DNA of 64,000 bases. Origin: Spirosoma arboris. Lineage in GTDB: Bacteria; Bacteroidota; Bacteroidia; Cytophagales; Spirosomataceae. The stretch spans positions 310,001 through 374,000 of the forward strand of contig NZ_WPIN01000007.1 in the NCBI RefSeq assembly GCF_009754945.1. The letters run 5' to 3'. Shown here in pieces: positions 27,153 through 35,210 of the stretch. Numbering within the stretch: the stretch's first letter is position 1; each line of letters starts with the position of its first letter. The position numbers and the translations under genes were made by a program. Below the pieces are notes generated by a model, which ran no database searches, was not told where the DNA came from, and saw nothing but the letters and a program-made list of their open reading frames with translations.

Positions 27153-27752
27153 TTATATCACTGTCGCTTTAGCTGGCACTTTGTTTTCGTTTACGAAATC
27201 ATCAACCAGTTTTTGCGCTTTCTGTAGCGATGTCTCTAGGTCATCATTCATTAAAATAACATCGAAACGGTCCTGAAAGCTCATTTCAAAGTGTACTTTG
27301 AATAAGCGTCGGGATAAGCTTTCTTCGGTTTCAGACCCACGCCCAATCAATCGCTGACGTAGCGTTTCCTCATCAGGTACTTTTACAAAAACGGCCAGCG
27401 CTTTATCGCCATAAAAGTTTTTCAGCTTCAAACCGCCCTGTACATCAACATCAAAAAGGACATGCTTACCGGTAGACCACACTCGTTCGATTTCAGACTT
27501 CAATGTGCCATAGAATGCACCAGTATAAACCTCTTCCCATTCTACGAATTCGTTATCATCGATTTTATGCTTAAATTCTTCCGGTGTCAGAAAATAATAA
27601 TCCTTACCATTTTCTTCGGCTCGGCCCCGACGATCGCGCGTGCAGGCCGAAATAGAAAAGCCGAGATTCGCATTCTCGGCCAGCAGATGTTTAACAATCG
27701 TGGTTTTGCCCGAACCAGAAGGGGCTGAAAAAATAATAAGTTTACCGTCCAC
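27153..27752 (-). CDS. gmk: Guanylate kinase
   Basis: 199 residues. P-loop APSGSGKTT, GMP-binding SACTRDRRGRAEENGKDYYFL and FVEWEEVYTGAFYGT, then FDVDVQGGL. It converts GMP to GDP. Length is standard. It is transcribed toward nadD with a 73-base gap. Confidence 0.95.
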   Translation of the reverse strand: MDGKLIIFSAPSGSGKTTIVKHLLAENANLGFSISACTRDRRGRAEENGKDYYFLTPEEFKHKIDDNEFVEWEEVYTGAFYGTLKSEIERVWSTGKHVLFDVDVQGGLKLKNFYGDKALAVFVKVPDEETLRQRLIGRGSETEESLSRRLFKVHFEMSFQDRFDVILMNDDLETSLQKAQKLVDDFVNENKVPAKATVI

Positions 27753-27781
27753 AGTGGATGATGGGTTGATTTAACTAAAAG

Positions 27782-27835
27782 TAATTGGGGTAATTAAGGC
27801 TGCCAGGATAAGCACTTCCTTAATTACCCCAATTA
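27782..27835. terminator. Hairpin between anti-sigma and gmk genes
   Basis: TAATTGGGGTAATTAAGG and CCTTAATTACCCCAATTA are perfect 18-base inverted arms with an 18-base loop. It follows the anti-sigma gene on the minus strand and precedes gmk. Confidence 0.6.
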
Positions 27836-27847
27836 TGTTGACTGCTA

Positions 27848-28138
27848 CTAGCTGAAACTCAGAATTCGGGATTTAATCGTTGCGACTAACTGCTCAGGGC
27901 AGCATCGTTTCTCCATGCGCTTCGTCAATAACTCCTTCACTTCCTTTTCAAGCTGATACATTTCAATGCATGGTCTGCATGATTCGAGATTCGCTTTCAC
28001 TCTGACAAGCTGTTGTTCTGTAGCTTCTCCATCCAGGATCAACTGAATCATCTTCAGACAGTCGGCGCTGTGATTGCAATGTTCTTTCATCTCTGGCTTA
28101 TCACTAGATGAAGCTGAGGACGGCAACGAGGTTTGCAT
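27848..28138 (-). CDS. Anti-sigma factor, zinc-finger (zf-HC2/RsrA-like) type
   Basis: 96 residues, soluble. CNHSADCLKMIQLILDGEATEQQ and ANLESCRPCIEMY give the spaced His/Cys ligands of a ZAS domain, as in RsrA-type anti-sigma factors; a further CC pair lies near the C-terminus. It follows the ECF sigma gene by 81 bases and likely holds that sigma factor inactive. A shorter start at 28090 is possible. Confidence 0.78.
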   Translation of the reverse strand: MQTSLPSSASSSDKPEMKEHCNHSADCLKMIQLILDGEATEQQLVRVKANLESCRPCIEMYQLEKEVKELLTKRMEKRCCPEQLVATIKSRILSFS

Positions 28139-28219
28139 TGGAAAAGTTTTATTTATTCCAAGAATAATAATACCATTAAGTTATCAGCAGAACCAATTTA
28201 GGCTTATAAAAAGTTCGGT

Positions 28220-28900
28220 TTATTCTTCATTTTCTTCTTTATAGCCCATCGAAGACGCGTAATCACGCAATTTTTCTTTCAATAGGTTCCGAGCCCGGTG
28301 TAATCGAGAGCGGACGGTACCTATTGGGATATCCAGAATTTTTGCCATTTCCTCATACGTAAATCCTTCGATATCGCAGAGGATAATAACAGTCCGGAAA
28401 TCCACGGGCAACGAGTTTAAGGCCGTTGCCACTTCATCGCCAATTAAATCAGAAACCGATTCAGCCCGAAGGTCAACCGTATGCTCAGATTCTGCATCTT
28501 CAGAATTATAGGTCGTTTCAACGTCCTGATAATCTACTTTGGCAGGTTCCTTACTTTTTTTCCGATAATCGTTAATGAAACTGTTCTTCAGAATGCGAAA
28601 CAGCCATGCTTTGGCGTTAGTTCCTTGCTCAAAAGACGAAATAAACCGAAATGCTTTTAGGTAGGTATCCTGTACAAGGTCGTTTGCATCGTCCTCGTCA
28701 GTTGTCAACCGAAAAGCAAAATTGTACATGGAGTCAATGTGGGGCATAAACTCCTTATTGAAAATCTGGTACTTCTGTGCGTCGGAATAACCACGAGCGG
28801 GAGTATCTGCCGATGGTTGTTCGGTTGGATCGCTGTCGGGTAACAATTGGTCGTCGTCGCGAGTTGGCGTATCTGACATAACTTCGGGAATAGTCGCCAT
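28220..28900 (-). CDS. ECF-type RNA polymerase sigma factor
   Basis: About 226 residues. Region 2 is YNFAFRLTTDEDDANDLVQDTYLKAFRFISSFEQ with WLFRILKNSFINDYRKK. Region 4 is DIEGFTYEEMAKILDIPIGTVRSRLHRARNLL. It is a SigR/RpoE-like factor paired with the zinc anti-sigma gene downstream, a combination often used for thiol or oxidative stress. The N-terminus is long and acidic; starts at 28951 or 28879 are also possible. Confidence 0.88.
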   Translation of the reverse strand: MATIPEVMSDTPTRDDDQLLPDSDPTEQPSADTPARGYSDAQKYQIFNKEFMPHIDSMYNFAFRLTTDEDDANDLVQDTYLKAFRFISSFEQGTNAKAWLFRILKNSFINDYRKKSKEPAKVDYQDVETTYNSEDAESEHTVDLRAESVSDLIGDEVATALNSLPVDFRTVIILCDIEGFTYEEMAKILDIPIGTVRSRLHRARNLLKEKLRDYASSMGYKEENEE

Positions 28901-29081
28901 AAAAGTAAGAGTTAATTGCCGTTTACTATTGGCAATCCTCAACGAATTCAATAATTAGCCGATCAGATTCGCTGAGTTACACTAGTAGCACCACAAAAAT
29001 TAATCCTTTGTTCAAAAAGAATGGTCAAATTTAGTCAACTATGACGATTTGGCAGTGAACGTTCTTATCCATGACAACGTT

Positions 29082-29127
29082 AAAGCCGGTCAAATTCTAC
29101 TTAGATCTGTAGAATTTGACCGGCTTT
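29082..29127. terminator. Terminator between sigma gene and 29145 gene
   Basis: A perfect 19-bp stem (AAAGCCGGTCAAATTCTAC / GTAGAATTTGACCGGCTTT) with an 8-base loop. On the minus strand it lies just past the stop of the 29145 gene. Confidence 0.8.
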
Positions 29128-29144
29128 GCTTATTTAACGGCTAT

Positions 29145-29642
29145 TTACGCTGCTATTGTTTTAAAATAGCGTTTAAGCCAAGAGTTAACTGCCTGAATCC
29201 GCCAATCTGCCAAAAACTCCGCTTTCGTTTTCACCAATGTGTTAAATGCAAGGGTATTGGGCGTTATGACACCTTCTGCCACAGCCGCTTTGATAGTAGG
29301 CAACGCAAATGTCTGCACTGTGCCATCTGCCAATTGAACAGCCGCCGAACGATCAAAGAAATCTACTGAAATTTGGCGGCCAATTTCCTGTATTGTTCGC
29401 ATTGACGAGTCGATAGAGCAACCGCTTGGTAAACTATAACCCTCATCAACACCAACCACAACAAAGCGATTTTCAACCACTTTTGCCGACGATAATAAGG
29501 GTTGGCCATGCGCAGCCCATTGATGCAAAGCAGGTTGTAAGGCCTCCTCGATCGCTTTTATATCGCCATCTGTAAGCGGGCGATTTGCCTGATAAACCCA
29601 AACGCGGGCCGTATCGGGCAGTTTATCAAAATCGATGTACAT
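29145..29642 (-). CDS. Conserved hypothetical protein (about 165 residues)
   Basis: 165 residues. IDFDKLPDTARVWVYQANRPL at the start and FDRSAAVQLADGTVQTFALP in the middle are features of a Bacteroidota family that I recall being labelled ABC transporter ATPase in some annotations. No Walker A or B motif is present here, so that label is not supported. It is upstream of the terminator at 29082 and downstream of the Fe-S protein genes. Confidence 0.6.
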   Translation of the reverse strand: MYIDFDKLPDTARVWVYQANRPLTDGDIKAIEEALQPALHQWAAHGQPLLSSAKVVENRFVVVGVDEGYSLPSGCSIDSSMRTIQEIGRQISVDFFDRSAAVQLADGTVQTFALPTIKAAVAEGVITPNTLAFNTLVKTKAEFLADWRIQAVNSWLKRYFKTIAA

Positions 29643-29646
29643 AATC

Positions 29647-29727
29647 AATGAAGAATGTAGAATGAAGAGTGTAGAATAAAATTGTGAAGTGGCATTATTT
29701 TACACTCTTCACTCTACATTCTTCATT
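29647..29727. repeat. Intergenic inverted repeat, 27-base arms
   Basis: The arms at 29647-29673 and 29701-29727 match with one mismatch and read AATGAAGAATGTAGA... inverted. The right arm borders the stop of the Fe-S gene. This is a long hairpin between two minus-strand genes, likely terminating the Fe-S transcript. Confidence 0.7.
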
Positions 29728-29731
29728 ATGA

Positions 29732-30532
29732 TCACAACCCTTGTCCCTGCGCGATGAGTTCCGAGATGTCGAATACCCGAACAGAATCTTCGCGGTTCTT
29801 ATTCTTAACTCCATCCGACATCATGGTCATGCAAAACGGGCAAGCAACCGCAATTGTATCGGCACCCGTGCTAAGTGCTTCTTCAACACGCTCAACGTTC
29901 ACATCTTTCTTGCCGGGTTCTGGTTCTTTAAAATATTGGCCACCGCCCGCTCCACAGCATAAACCATTGGCTCGTACACGCTTCATTTCGACCAGATCGG
30001 CATCTAATGCTGCCAAAACCTCACGTGGCGCTTCGTACACGTTATTAGCTCGGCCAAGGTAGCACGAATCATGAAAAGTTATTCGGCGGCCTTTAAATGG
30101 CTGTCCATCCTTCACCTTCACGCGTCCTTCGTTGATTAATCCTTGTAAAAACTGAGAGTGGTGAATCACTTCGTACGTACCACCTAATTCAGGGTACTCA
30201 TTTTTAAGCGTATTGAAGCAGTGCGGACAGGCTGTCACTATTTTCTTGACGTTATAACCGTTCAGCACCTGAATATTCGACATTGCCTGCATCTGAAACA
30301 GAAACTCGTTTCCTGCCCGACGCGCCGGATCGCCCGTACAGGCTTCTTCTGGGCCCAACACCGCAAACTTAATGCCGACGTGATTCAGGATACGAACGAA
30401 GGCAATGGTCACCCGTTTGTAACGATCATCGAATGAACCCGCGCAGCCAACCCAGAAGAGAATTTCTGGCTCTTCGCCCGATGCCATCATGTCGGCCATC
30501 GTTGGCACTTTGTATGTTTTTTCAGTCGTCAT
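29732..30532 (-). CDS. CCG-domain (Fe-S)-binding protein, heterodisulfide reductase B-like
   Basis: 266 residues. Cysteine motifs ACPHCFNTLKNEYP (about 103), HDSCYLGR (about 163), GLCCGAGGGQ (about 200) and VACPFCMTMM (about 236) are the two CCG domains of HdrB/GlpC-type proteins. It probably accepts electrons from the membrane Fe-S protein encoded just upstream. Start MTTEKTYKV is preferred over a Met seven codons earlier. Confidence 0.85.
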   Translation of the reverse strand: MTTEKTYKVPTMADMMASGEEPEILFWVGCAGSFDDRYKRVTIAFVRILNHVGIKFAVLGPEEACTGDPARRAGNEFLFQMQAMSNIQVLNGYNVKKIVTACPHCFNTLKNEYPELGGTYEVIHHSQFLQGLINEGRVKVKDGQPFKGRRITFHDSCYLGRANNVYEAPREVLAALDADLVEMKRVRANGLCCGAGGGQYFKEPEPGKKDVNVERVEEALSTGADTIAVACPFCMTMMSDGVKNKNREDSVRVFDISELIAQGQGL

Positions 30533-30554
30533 TTCTTTTTGTTCAAGGTTCAAG

Positions 30555-30603
30555 GTTTCAAGTTCAAGGTTACTATGGGGTCAACTAACATGGAACTTGA
30601 AAC
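30555..30603. repeat. Short intergenic inverted repeat
   Basis: GTTTCAAGTTC (30555-30565) and GAACTTGAAAC (30593-30603) are perfect 11-base inverted arms. The adjacent GTTCAAG copies and the similar hairpin at 21740 indicate the same repeat family. Confidence 0.6.
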
Positions 30604-30608
30604 AATTA

Positions 30609-31982
30609 CTACTCATTTACCTGATCAGCCCAGTTGAAACGGTCGCTTGGCGAGAATTTCCAGGGAGCCATGTTATTTTCGATATTGCTAAACATCGCAT
30701 TCCAGGAAGCGGGCGCATCCGACTCTTCCATGACCCGGTAACGACGCAATTGGAGAATAATATCCAACGGATTTATATTGATTGGGCAGGCATTCACACA
30801 GGCCTGGCAGGTTGTACAAGCATTGAGTTCCTCTGCAGTTATATAATCGTTCAGAAGCGATTTATCATCCTTATAATCGTAGCCATTTGCCTTCCAACCC
30901 TGCTGGATCTCTTCGAGCCGGTCGCGGGTATCCATCATAATTTTGCGAGGTGACAGCTTCTTGCCAGTAATATTAGCCGGGCAAGCCGATGTACAGCGTC
31001 CACACTCGGTGCAACTATAAGCATTCATCAGATTGATCCACTTCAGATCCTGAACGTCTTTAGCCCCGAAACGACCGATTTCTGCTGGAGGTTGTTCACC
31101 GTTATCATTTGTCTGCGAACCACCTACTTCAGTTGTGACAGGCAGGCCAAGCGCGAGCTGTACCTCTTTCGTGATTTCAGGCATGTTCTGCATTTCTCCC
31201 TTCGGTTGAAGATCTGAAAAATAGACGTTCGGAAAGCCGAGCGCAATGTGCAGGTGTTTCGAATAGGTCACATAAACAGCAAAGGACAGAATACCCAAAA
31301 TGTGAAACCACCAGGCAGTACGTTCGTAAACCATCAACCCGGTATCATTAAAGCCGGAAAAAAGAGGCTTTAAAAATTGGCTAATCAGGAAGTCAGGTAC
31401 AATGCCCTTGAGTTCAGCATAGTGTCCAACACCCCGGTCACGAAGAACACTGTCGGATGCATTCCAGGTCAGGAAGGCGATCATGAGCAGAATTTCAGCA
31501 GTTAGGATGATCGCAGCATCAGTTCGTGGCCAGCGAGTCATTTCCCGATGTCGTTCCTGCTGAAACCGAGGTACTTTCGCAATAAACCGCCGGCAAAGAA
31601 AGATGACACAAACGGTCAATACGCCTACTGCCAATAGTTCAAAGACATCGATTAAAATCGGGTAAATAGGTGTGATATAAGGTGCAAACAGTCGATGCGT
31701 CCCTAAAACGCCATCCAGTATAATTTCCAATACTTCGATATTAACAATCAGGAAACCAGCGTAAATAACGAAGTGCATGACGCCAACCAGCAAATTGGTA
31801 AACATCTTTTTCTGCCCAAAAGCGACCAGTAACATTGTTTTCAGTCGTTCATCAGGATGATCAGATCGGTTTTCGGGACGGCCAAGGTTAATAGCGCGTG
31901 TAATCAGTCGTACACGTTTAGCTATATACCAGACTGTAGCAGCGAGGACCGCTACAAATACTACTTGCTGAATAATTTCCAT
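30609..31982 (-). CDS. Membrane (Fe-S)-binding oxidoreductase, HdrE/NarI-like plus two 4Fe-4S clusters
   Basis: 457 residues. Five or so membrane helices fill the N-terminal 270 residues. Two 4Fe-4S motifs follow: CTECGRCTSACPAN (about 322) and CTTCQACVNACPININP (about 398). Together with the CCG protein 76 bases downstream it forms a heterodisulfide reductase-like quinone/Fe-S electron-transfer unit. The donor and acceptor are not known. Confidence 0.85.
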   Translation of the reverse strand: MEIIQQVVFVAVLAATVWYIAKRVRLITRAINLGRPENRSDHPDERLKTMLLVAFGQKKMFTNLLVGVMHFVIYAGFLIVNIEVLEIILDGVLGTHRLFAPYITPIYPILIDVFELLAVGVLTVCVIFLCRRFIAKVPRFQQERHREMTRWPRTDAAIILTAEILLMIAFLTWNASDSVLRDRGVGHYAELKGIVPDFLISQFLKPLFSGFNDTGLMVYERTAWWFHILGILSFAVYVTYSKHLHIALGFPNVYFSDLQPKGEMQNMPEITKEVQLALGLPVTTEVGGSQTNDNGEQPPAEIGRFGAKDVQDLKWINLMNAYSCTECGRCTSACPANITGKKLSPRKIMMDTRDRLEEIQQGWKANGYDYKDDKSLLNDYITAEELNACTTCQACVNACPININPLDIILQLRRYRVMEESDAPASWNAMFSNIENNMAPWKFSPSDRFNWADQVNE

Positions 31983-32065
31983 TCTTATTTGATCGCATTT
32001 CGCCTGATAATCAACTAGCTGATTCAGACTACATCACTTTATGTAAAAATATTTTGATCCATGCA

Positions 32066-32095
32066 TTGCAAAATGGCATGTTATGCATACTTTTG
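32066..32095 (+). promoter_or_regulatory. Promoter of tRNA-Phe
   Basis: TTG at 32066-32068, a 19-base spacer, then TACTTTTG at 32088-32095: a full match to the Bacteroidota TTG / TAnnTTTG consensus. The tRNA begins 15 bases downstream. Confidence 0.8.
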
Positions 32096-32109
32096 CACCC
32101 ACGTTTCAG

Positions 32110-32182
32110 GGTGATGTAGCTCAGTTGGTAGAGCAAAGGACTGAAAATCCTTGTGTCGGCGGTTCGATTCCGTCCATCACCA
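32110..32182 (+). tRNA. tRNA-Phe (GAA)
   Basis: 73-nt cloverleaf. The acceptor GGTGATG pairs with CATCACC, the D-arm is GCTC/GAGC, the anticodon stem is AAGGA/TCCTT with loop CTGAAAA (anticodon GAA), and the T-arm is GGCGG/CCGTC with one G-T pair. The 3' CCA is not encoded. The mobile element starts directly downstream, so this is a likely insertion landmark. Confidence 0.95.
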
Positions 32183-32193
32183 CCCTTGAAATC

Positions 32194-32229
32194 AGGCAGT
32201 TACGACCAAAGGTTGTAGCTGCCTTTTTA
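32194..32229 (+). terminator. Terminator of tRNA-Phe
   Basis: AGGCAG...ACC / GGT...CTGCCT forms a stem with loop AAA and a small internal mismatch, ending in five T. It lies 11 bases past the tRNA. Confidence 0.75.
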
Positions 32230-32706
32230 TTTGGTAAACAATTCGTAAACAATTTGCCGTGTGCAATTACACCGCGATAAAGAGAATTATTTTCCATTTC
32301 TCCTGAATTACCCCGCAAATATAGGCACATTGTCGATATTATGCATGCATACTAATTTCAAAACTATTTAGCAGCCCCTGCGTTTTTCAGCGACTTTTAG
32401 CCGCGTCAACACAAGTCTTTGGGAGGGTCTATCCGCCCATTAACTGGTTTGTGAGGCAAAAATGGGAAAAATACCCTGTCAAAAACGGGGAAACTCCCGT
32501 TGCATATTCTATCAATCGTTTCAAACTTTATGCAGTAATAAGTTACGTATAAAGTCTGATAGATAATTATCTATCCTAACGCTAGTCTCCCTCAACGTTC
32601 TTACCTGGTTCTGTCTCTTGAGTCCATGGCTCAACGTCCGTTTCTTCCTGGCTTACTGTTTTAAAGCGCTCCAAAGCTCTATATAGCTGTTACATTCATT
32701 GCCCTT
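32230..32706. other. Intergenic region at the left end of the mobile element
   Basis: About 480 bases without a gene. It holds a palindromic ATGCATGCAT run near 32341 and a small hairpin AACGGG/CCCGTT at 32484-32501. The left attachment site of the element should lie here, but I could not identify a core repeat with the right end. Confidence 0.4.
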
Positions 32707-34227
32707 ATGGATGAATTCGATCTTGATCAGCCTCTTATCGACATATTCTCTCCCCAGGAGCACAATTACTGGACAGCACGCCATGCCGTTGAAGGCGTGC
32801 AGATTTTTGGTGGGATTGGGTCCGGCAAAACGTCCGGTTCAGGGCGCCTACTCGCTCTAAAGTATTTAATCAACGGCTTTGGCGGATTGGTGTTAACGGT
32901 AAAACCGGATGAGAAAGCGGCTTGGCAAGAGTACGCTCAGTTGACGGGCCGGACCGATGACCTGTTGATTATCGAGCCCGGTGGCGAACACTGTTTTAAT
33001 TTTCTGGAATATGAATCCCAACACGCGACTGGTGAAAAAGCAATCACGGAGAATATTGTCGAGGTCTTGAAAACGGTTATTCGGGCCGGCAATGAGAAAG
33101 ATACGGGTAAAAGCGATGATGCCTTTTGGGAGACAGCCCTCGATATGCTCATCTTCAACGTCATTGACCTTTGTAAGCTGGCCTACAACTATATTTCCAT
33201 ACAGGACATGTATGATATTGTTCAAACGGTTCCCAAAGGTGAACAAGCCTTACAGGCCCAAACGAAAACTGCCCCCGACAAAGCCTACCGAAAAGCCATG
33301 GCAGCGGCCCAGTCGAATGTCAATGTTCAGATCGACGCATGGTTTTTAACCCTCCCGTTTGACATGCAAGAGCGGCTAAGGGAGAATAACGCTTTGTTTG
33401 AGATGGAGATGTTGGAAGCGATTCCCGATGCCCGGCTCCTCAAATTTGTGGATCAGTTCTTCGTCGACAATTTTATAACGCTGAGTGACAAAACGCGTTC
33501 TATTATTGATTTCTCCTTTTCCAGCTTTCTGTTTCGGCTCTTGCGTGAACCGATTTATTCCATGTTTTGCCGATACGCATCCACAATAACTCCTGAAGAT
33601 AGTCTGGACGGAAAAATCATCCTGATAAATCTGCCAGTCAAGATCTATCAAAAAGTGGGTCGTGATTGTCAGATCCTTTTTAAGTATATCTGGCAGCGGG
33701 CGATGGAAAAACGGGATCAGACCCACAATAACTGGCCCGTTTTTTTATGGGCCGATGAAGCGCAGAATTTCCTCCATGAACATGATGCGGATTATCAAGC
33801 CACAGCGCGCAGCAGCCGCATTGCAACGGTCTATATCTCCCAAAACATCCCGAATTACTACGCCTGCATGGGCGGCCAGAAGGCGGAATACCGGGTTAAA
33901 AGTTTTCTGGGGACCCTGGCCACCAAGATCTTTCACGCCAATGCCGACATCGAAACCAACAAGTACGCATCCGAGCTGATAGGCGAGATCTATTTTGAAG
34001 ATGAATCCGAAAGCGTAACCGTGGCCAAAGATTTTTCGCAAACCCGTGGCAAATCCCTGCGGCTCGAACGAATTGTGCGGGCTGAAGAATTTGTACGCCT
34101 GAAAACGGGTGGCCCTTTGAATCATTACTATGTGGAAGGGTATCTCCACCGGCAAGGAGACCGTGTCGCGAAAGGCTTTAATCACGTCAAAATGGTTTTT
34201 AACCAAGTATATCAACCGCAATCTTAA
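32707..34227 (+). CDS. VirD4/TraG-type conjugative coupling ATPase
   Basis: 506 residues. Walker A is FGGIGSGKTSGSG (about 38) and Walker B is VFLWADEAQNF (about 350), followed by the TraM-recognition-type ATARSSRIATVYISQN. It would dock the relaxase-DNA complex to a type IV secretion channel and pump DNA. No N-terminal membrane helices are present; the next gene is a small membrane protein that could supply the anchor. No channel genes are nearby, so the element probably borrows one. Confidence 0.85.
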   Translation: MDEFDLDQPLIDIFSPQEHNYWTARHAVEGVQIFGGIGSGKTSGSGRLLALKYLINGFGGLVLTVKPDEKAAWQEYAQLTGRTDDLLIIEPGGEHCFNFLEYESQHATGEKAITENIVEVLKTVIRAGNEKDTGKSDDAFWETALDMLIFNVIDLCKLAYNYISIQDMYDIVQTVPKGEQALQAQTKTAPDKAYRKAMAAAQSNVNVQIDAWFLTLPFDMQERLRENNALFEMEMLEAIPDARLLKFVDQFFVDNFITLSDKTRSIIDFSFSSFLFRLLREPIYSMFCRYASTITPEDSLDGKIILINLPVKIYQKVGRDCQILFKYIWQRAMEKRDQTHNNWPVFLWADEAQNFLHEHDADYQATARSSRIATVYISQNIPNYYACMGGQKAEYRVKSFLGTLATKIFHANADIETNKYASELIGEIYFEDESESVTVAKDFSQTRGKSLRLERIVRAEEFVRLKTGGPLNHYYVEGYLHRQGDRVAKGFNHVKMVFNQVYQPQS

Positions 34228-34252
34228 TCACCCAATAAACTCCTTATACTTC

Positions 34253-35041
34253 ATGAAAAAGAATCTGTATTATCGTACCGTTTACAAGCGGACAAATCTG
34301 GTTAAAGAAACTATTCTAGCGTACGTTCAAGCCTTCAGCTCCTACCCTCGTCTCTTGTTGGAAGTCTTTATTCGGCGCAACTTTGGGGAACGTTATTTTT
34401 CGTTTTCAGGCGCTATCACCATTTTGGCTATCCTGATCATCTTGCCGTTCTATTGGGAATTTGGCTGGGCTGTGTTTGACGAACGATTTTTCAGATACAT
34501 TAATCATCATATTAATTGGGGAAACTTCTTAGGTCATTACTTCACGTGGTATCTATTTCTGGCTGGATTTCTTTATATGAGCCTCAAGCGCGAGGCCGAA
34601 GTCAGCCGCTTACCCTCCGTTTACGATTTTAAGCGCTTTAGCCTGTCTACGGGATTGATTCATCCTCGATTTTATGATCTCAAACTCAATGGAAAATATC
34701 CGAGTGAGCGCACCATTTCCATCTGGTTGGAACCAGGCCTATTTTTCGGCATTGGCTTTCTCTTATGGGTATTAGACCAAGAGCTAGGGAGTTTGCTTAT
34801 AATTTGCAGTATTATTTATTCACTGAGTTACAGTGCATCTTATCATCAGGGGGACAATTTTGTCATGGATAAGATCGATGAAATGATCTGTAATGAGGAA
34901 CTCGTCAAGGCATTTGTTCACGACCGGAACTCCGATGAGACACGGGGTTTTAGTTTTCAGGGACGCCGACCCGCCGATCCGGAAACTCGCCGGAAAGTTG
35001 CTGAGACTTTCGTTGAAGACGATCTTTTCCTGGCGTTATAG
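34253..35041 (+). CDS. Membrane protein linked to the coupling ATPase
   Basis: 262 residues, not recognised. Hydrophobic segments lie near residues 45-68, 88-110 and 165-205, with a soluble C-terminal tail of about 60 residues. It starts 26 bases after the coupling-protein stop and precedes the relaxase. The domain-less coupling ATPase beside it suggests, by inference, that this protein provides its membrane-anchoring part. Start MKKNLYYRT is chosen; the frame above overlaps the upstream gene. Confidence 0.6.
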   Translation: MKKNLYYRTVYKRTNLVKETILAYVQAFSSYPRLLLEVFIRRNFGERYFSFSGAITILAILIILPFYWEFGWAVFDERFFRYINHHINWGNFLGHYFTWYLFLAGFLYMSLKREAEVSRLPSVYDFKRFSLSTGLIHPRFYDLKLNGKYPSERTISIWLEPGLFFGIGFLLWVLDQELGSLLIICSIIYSLSYSASYHQGDNFVMDKIDEMICNEELVKAFVHDRNSDETRGFSFQGRRPADPETRRKVAETFVEDDLFLAL

Positions 35042-35049
35042 GGACCTAA

Positions 35050-35115
35050 GCTGTGCTTAGGGAAGAAGTCTGATGCAAATTGATTAACCGGTTTAGCTTC
35101 TCCCTTCCGCACAGC
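35050..35115. repeat. oriT-like inverted repeat upstream of the relaxase gene
   Basis: GCTGTGCTTAGGGAAGAAG (35050-35068) and CTTCTCCCTTCCGCACAGC (35097-35115) are imperfect inverted arms with a 28-base spacer. A smaller CCTAAG/CTTAGG hairpin overlaps the left arm. Location just ahead of a MobF relaxase is typical of oriT, though a terminator for the preceding operon is an alternative. Confidence 0.5.
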
Positions 35116-35210
35116 TCGGGGTGATTTCTCCGCGTTACTGTTGATCCACCAGGTTTAAGCAAACGCGAAATTGCTGCGTTGATTACAATCCATGCTGTAT
35201 CCTTATCTGC

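Noticed and set aside
29049..29369. A plus-strand frame of 106 codons over the terminator and antisense to the 29145 gene
   Set aside because: It crosses a strong terminator hairpin and lies opposite a better gene.
32083..32280. A 65-codon frame across tRNA-Phe
   Set aside because: It is a reading of the tRNA sequence itself and its terminator.
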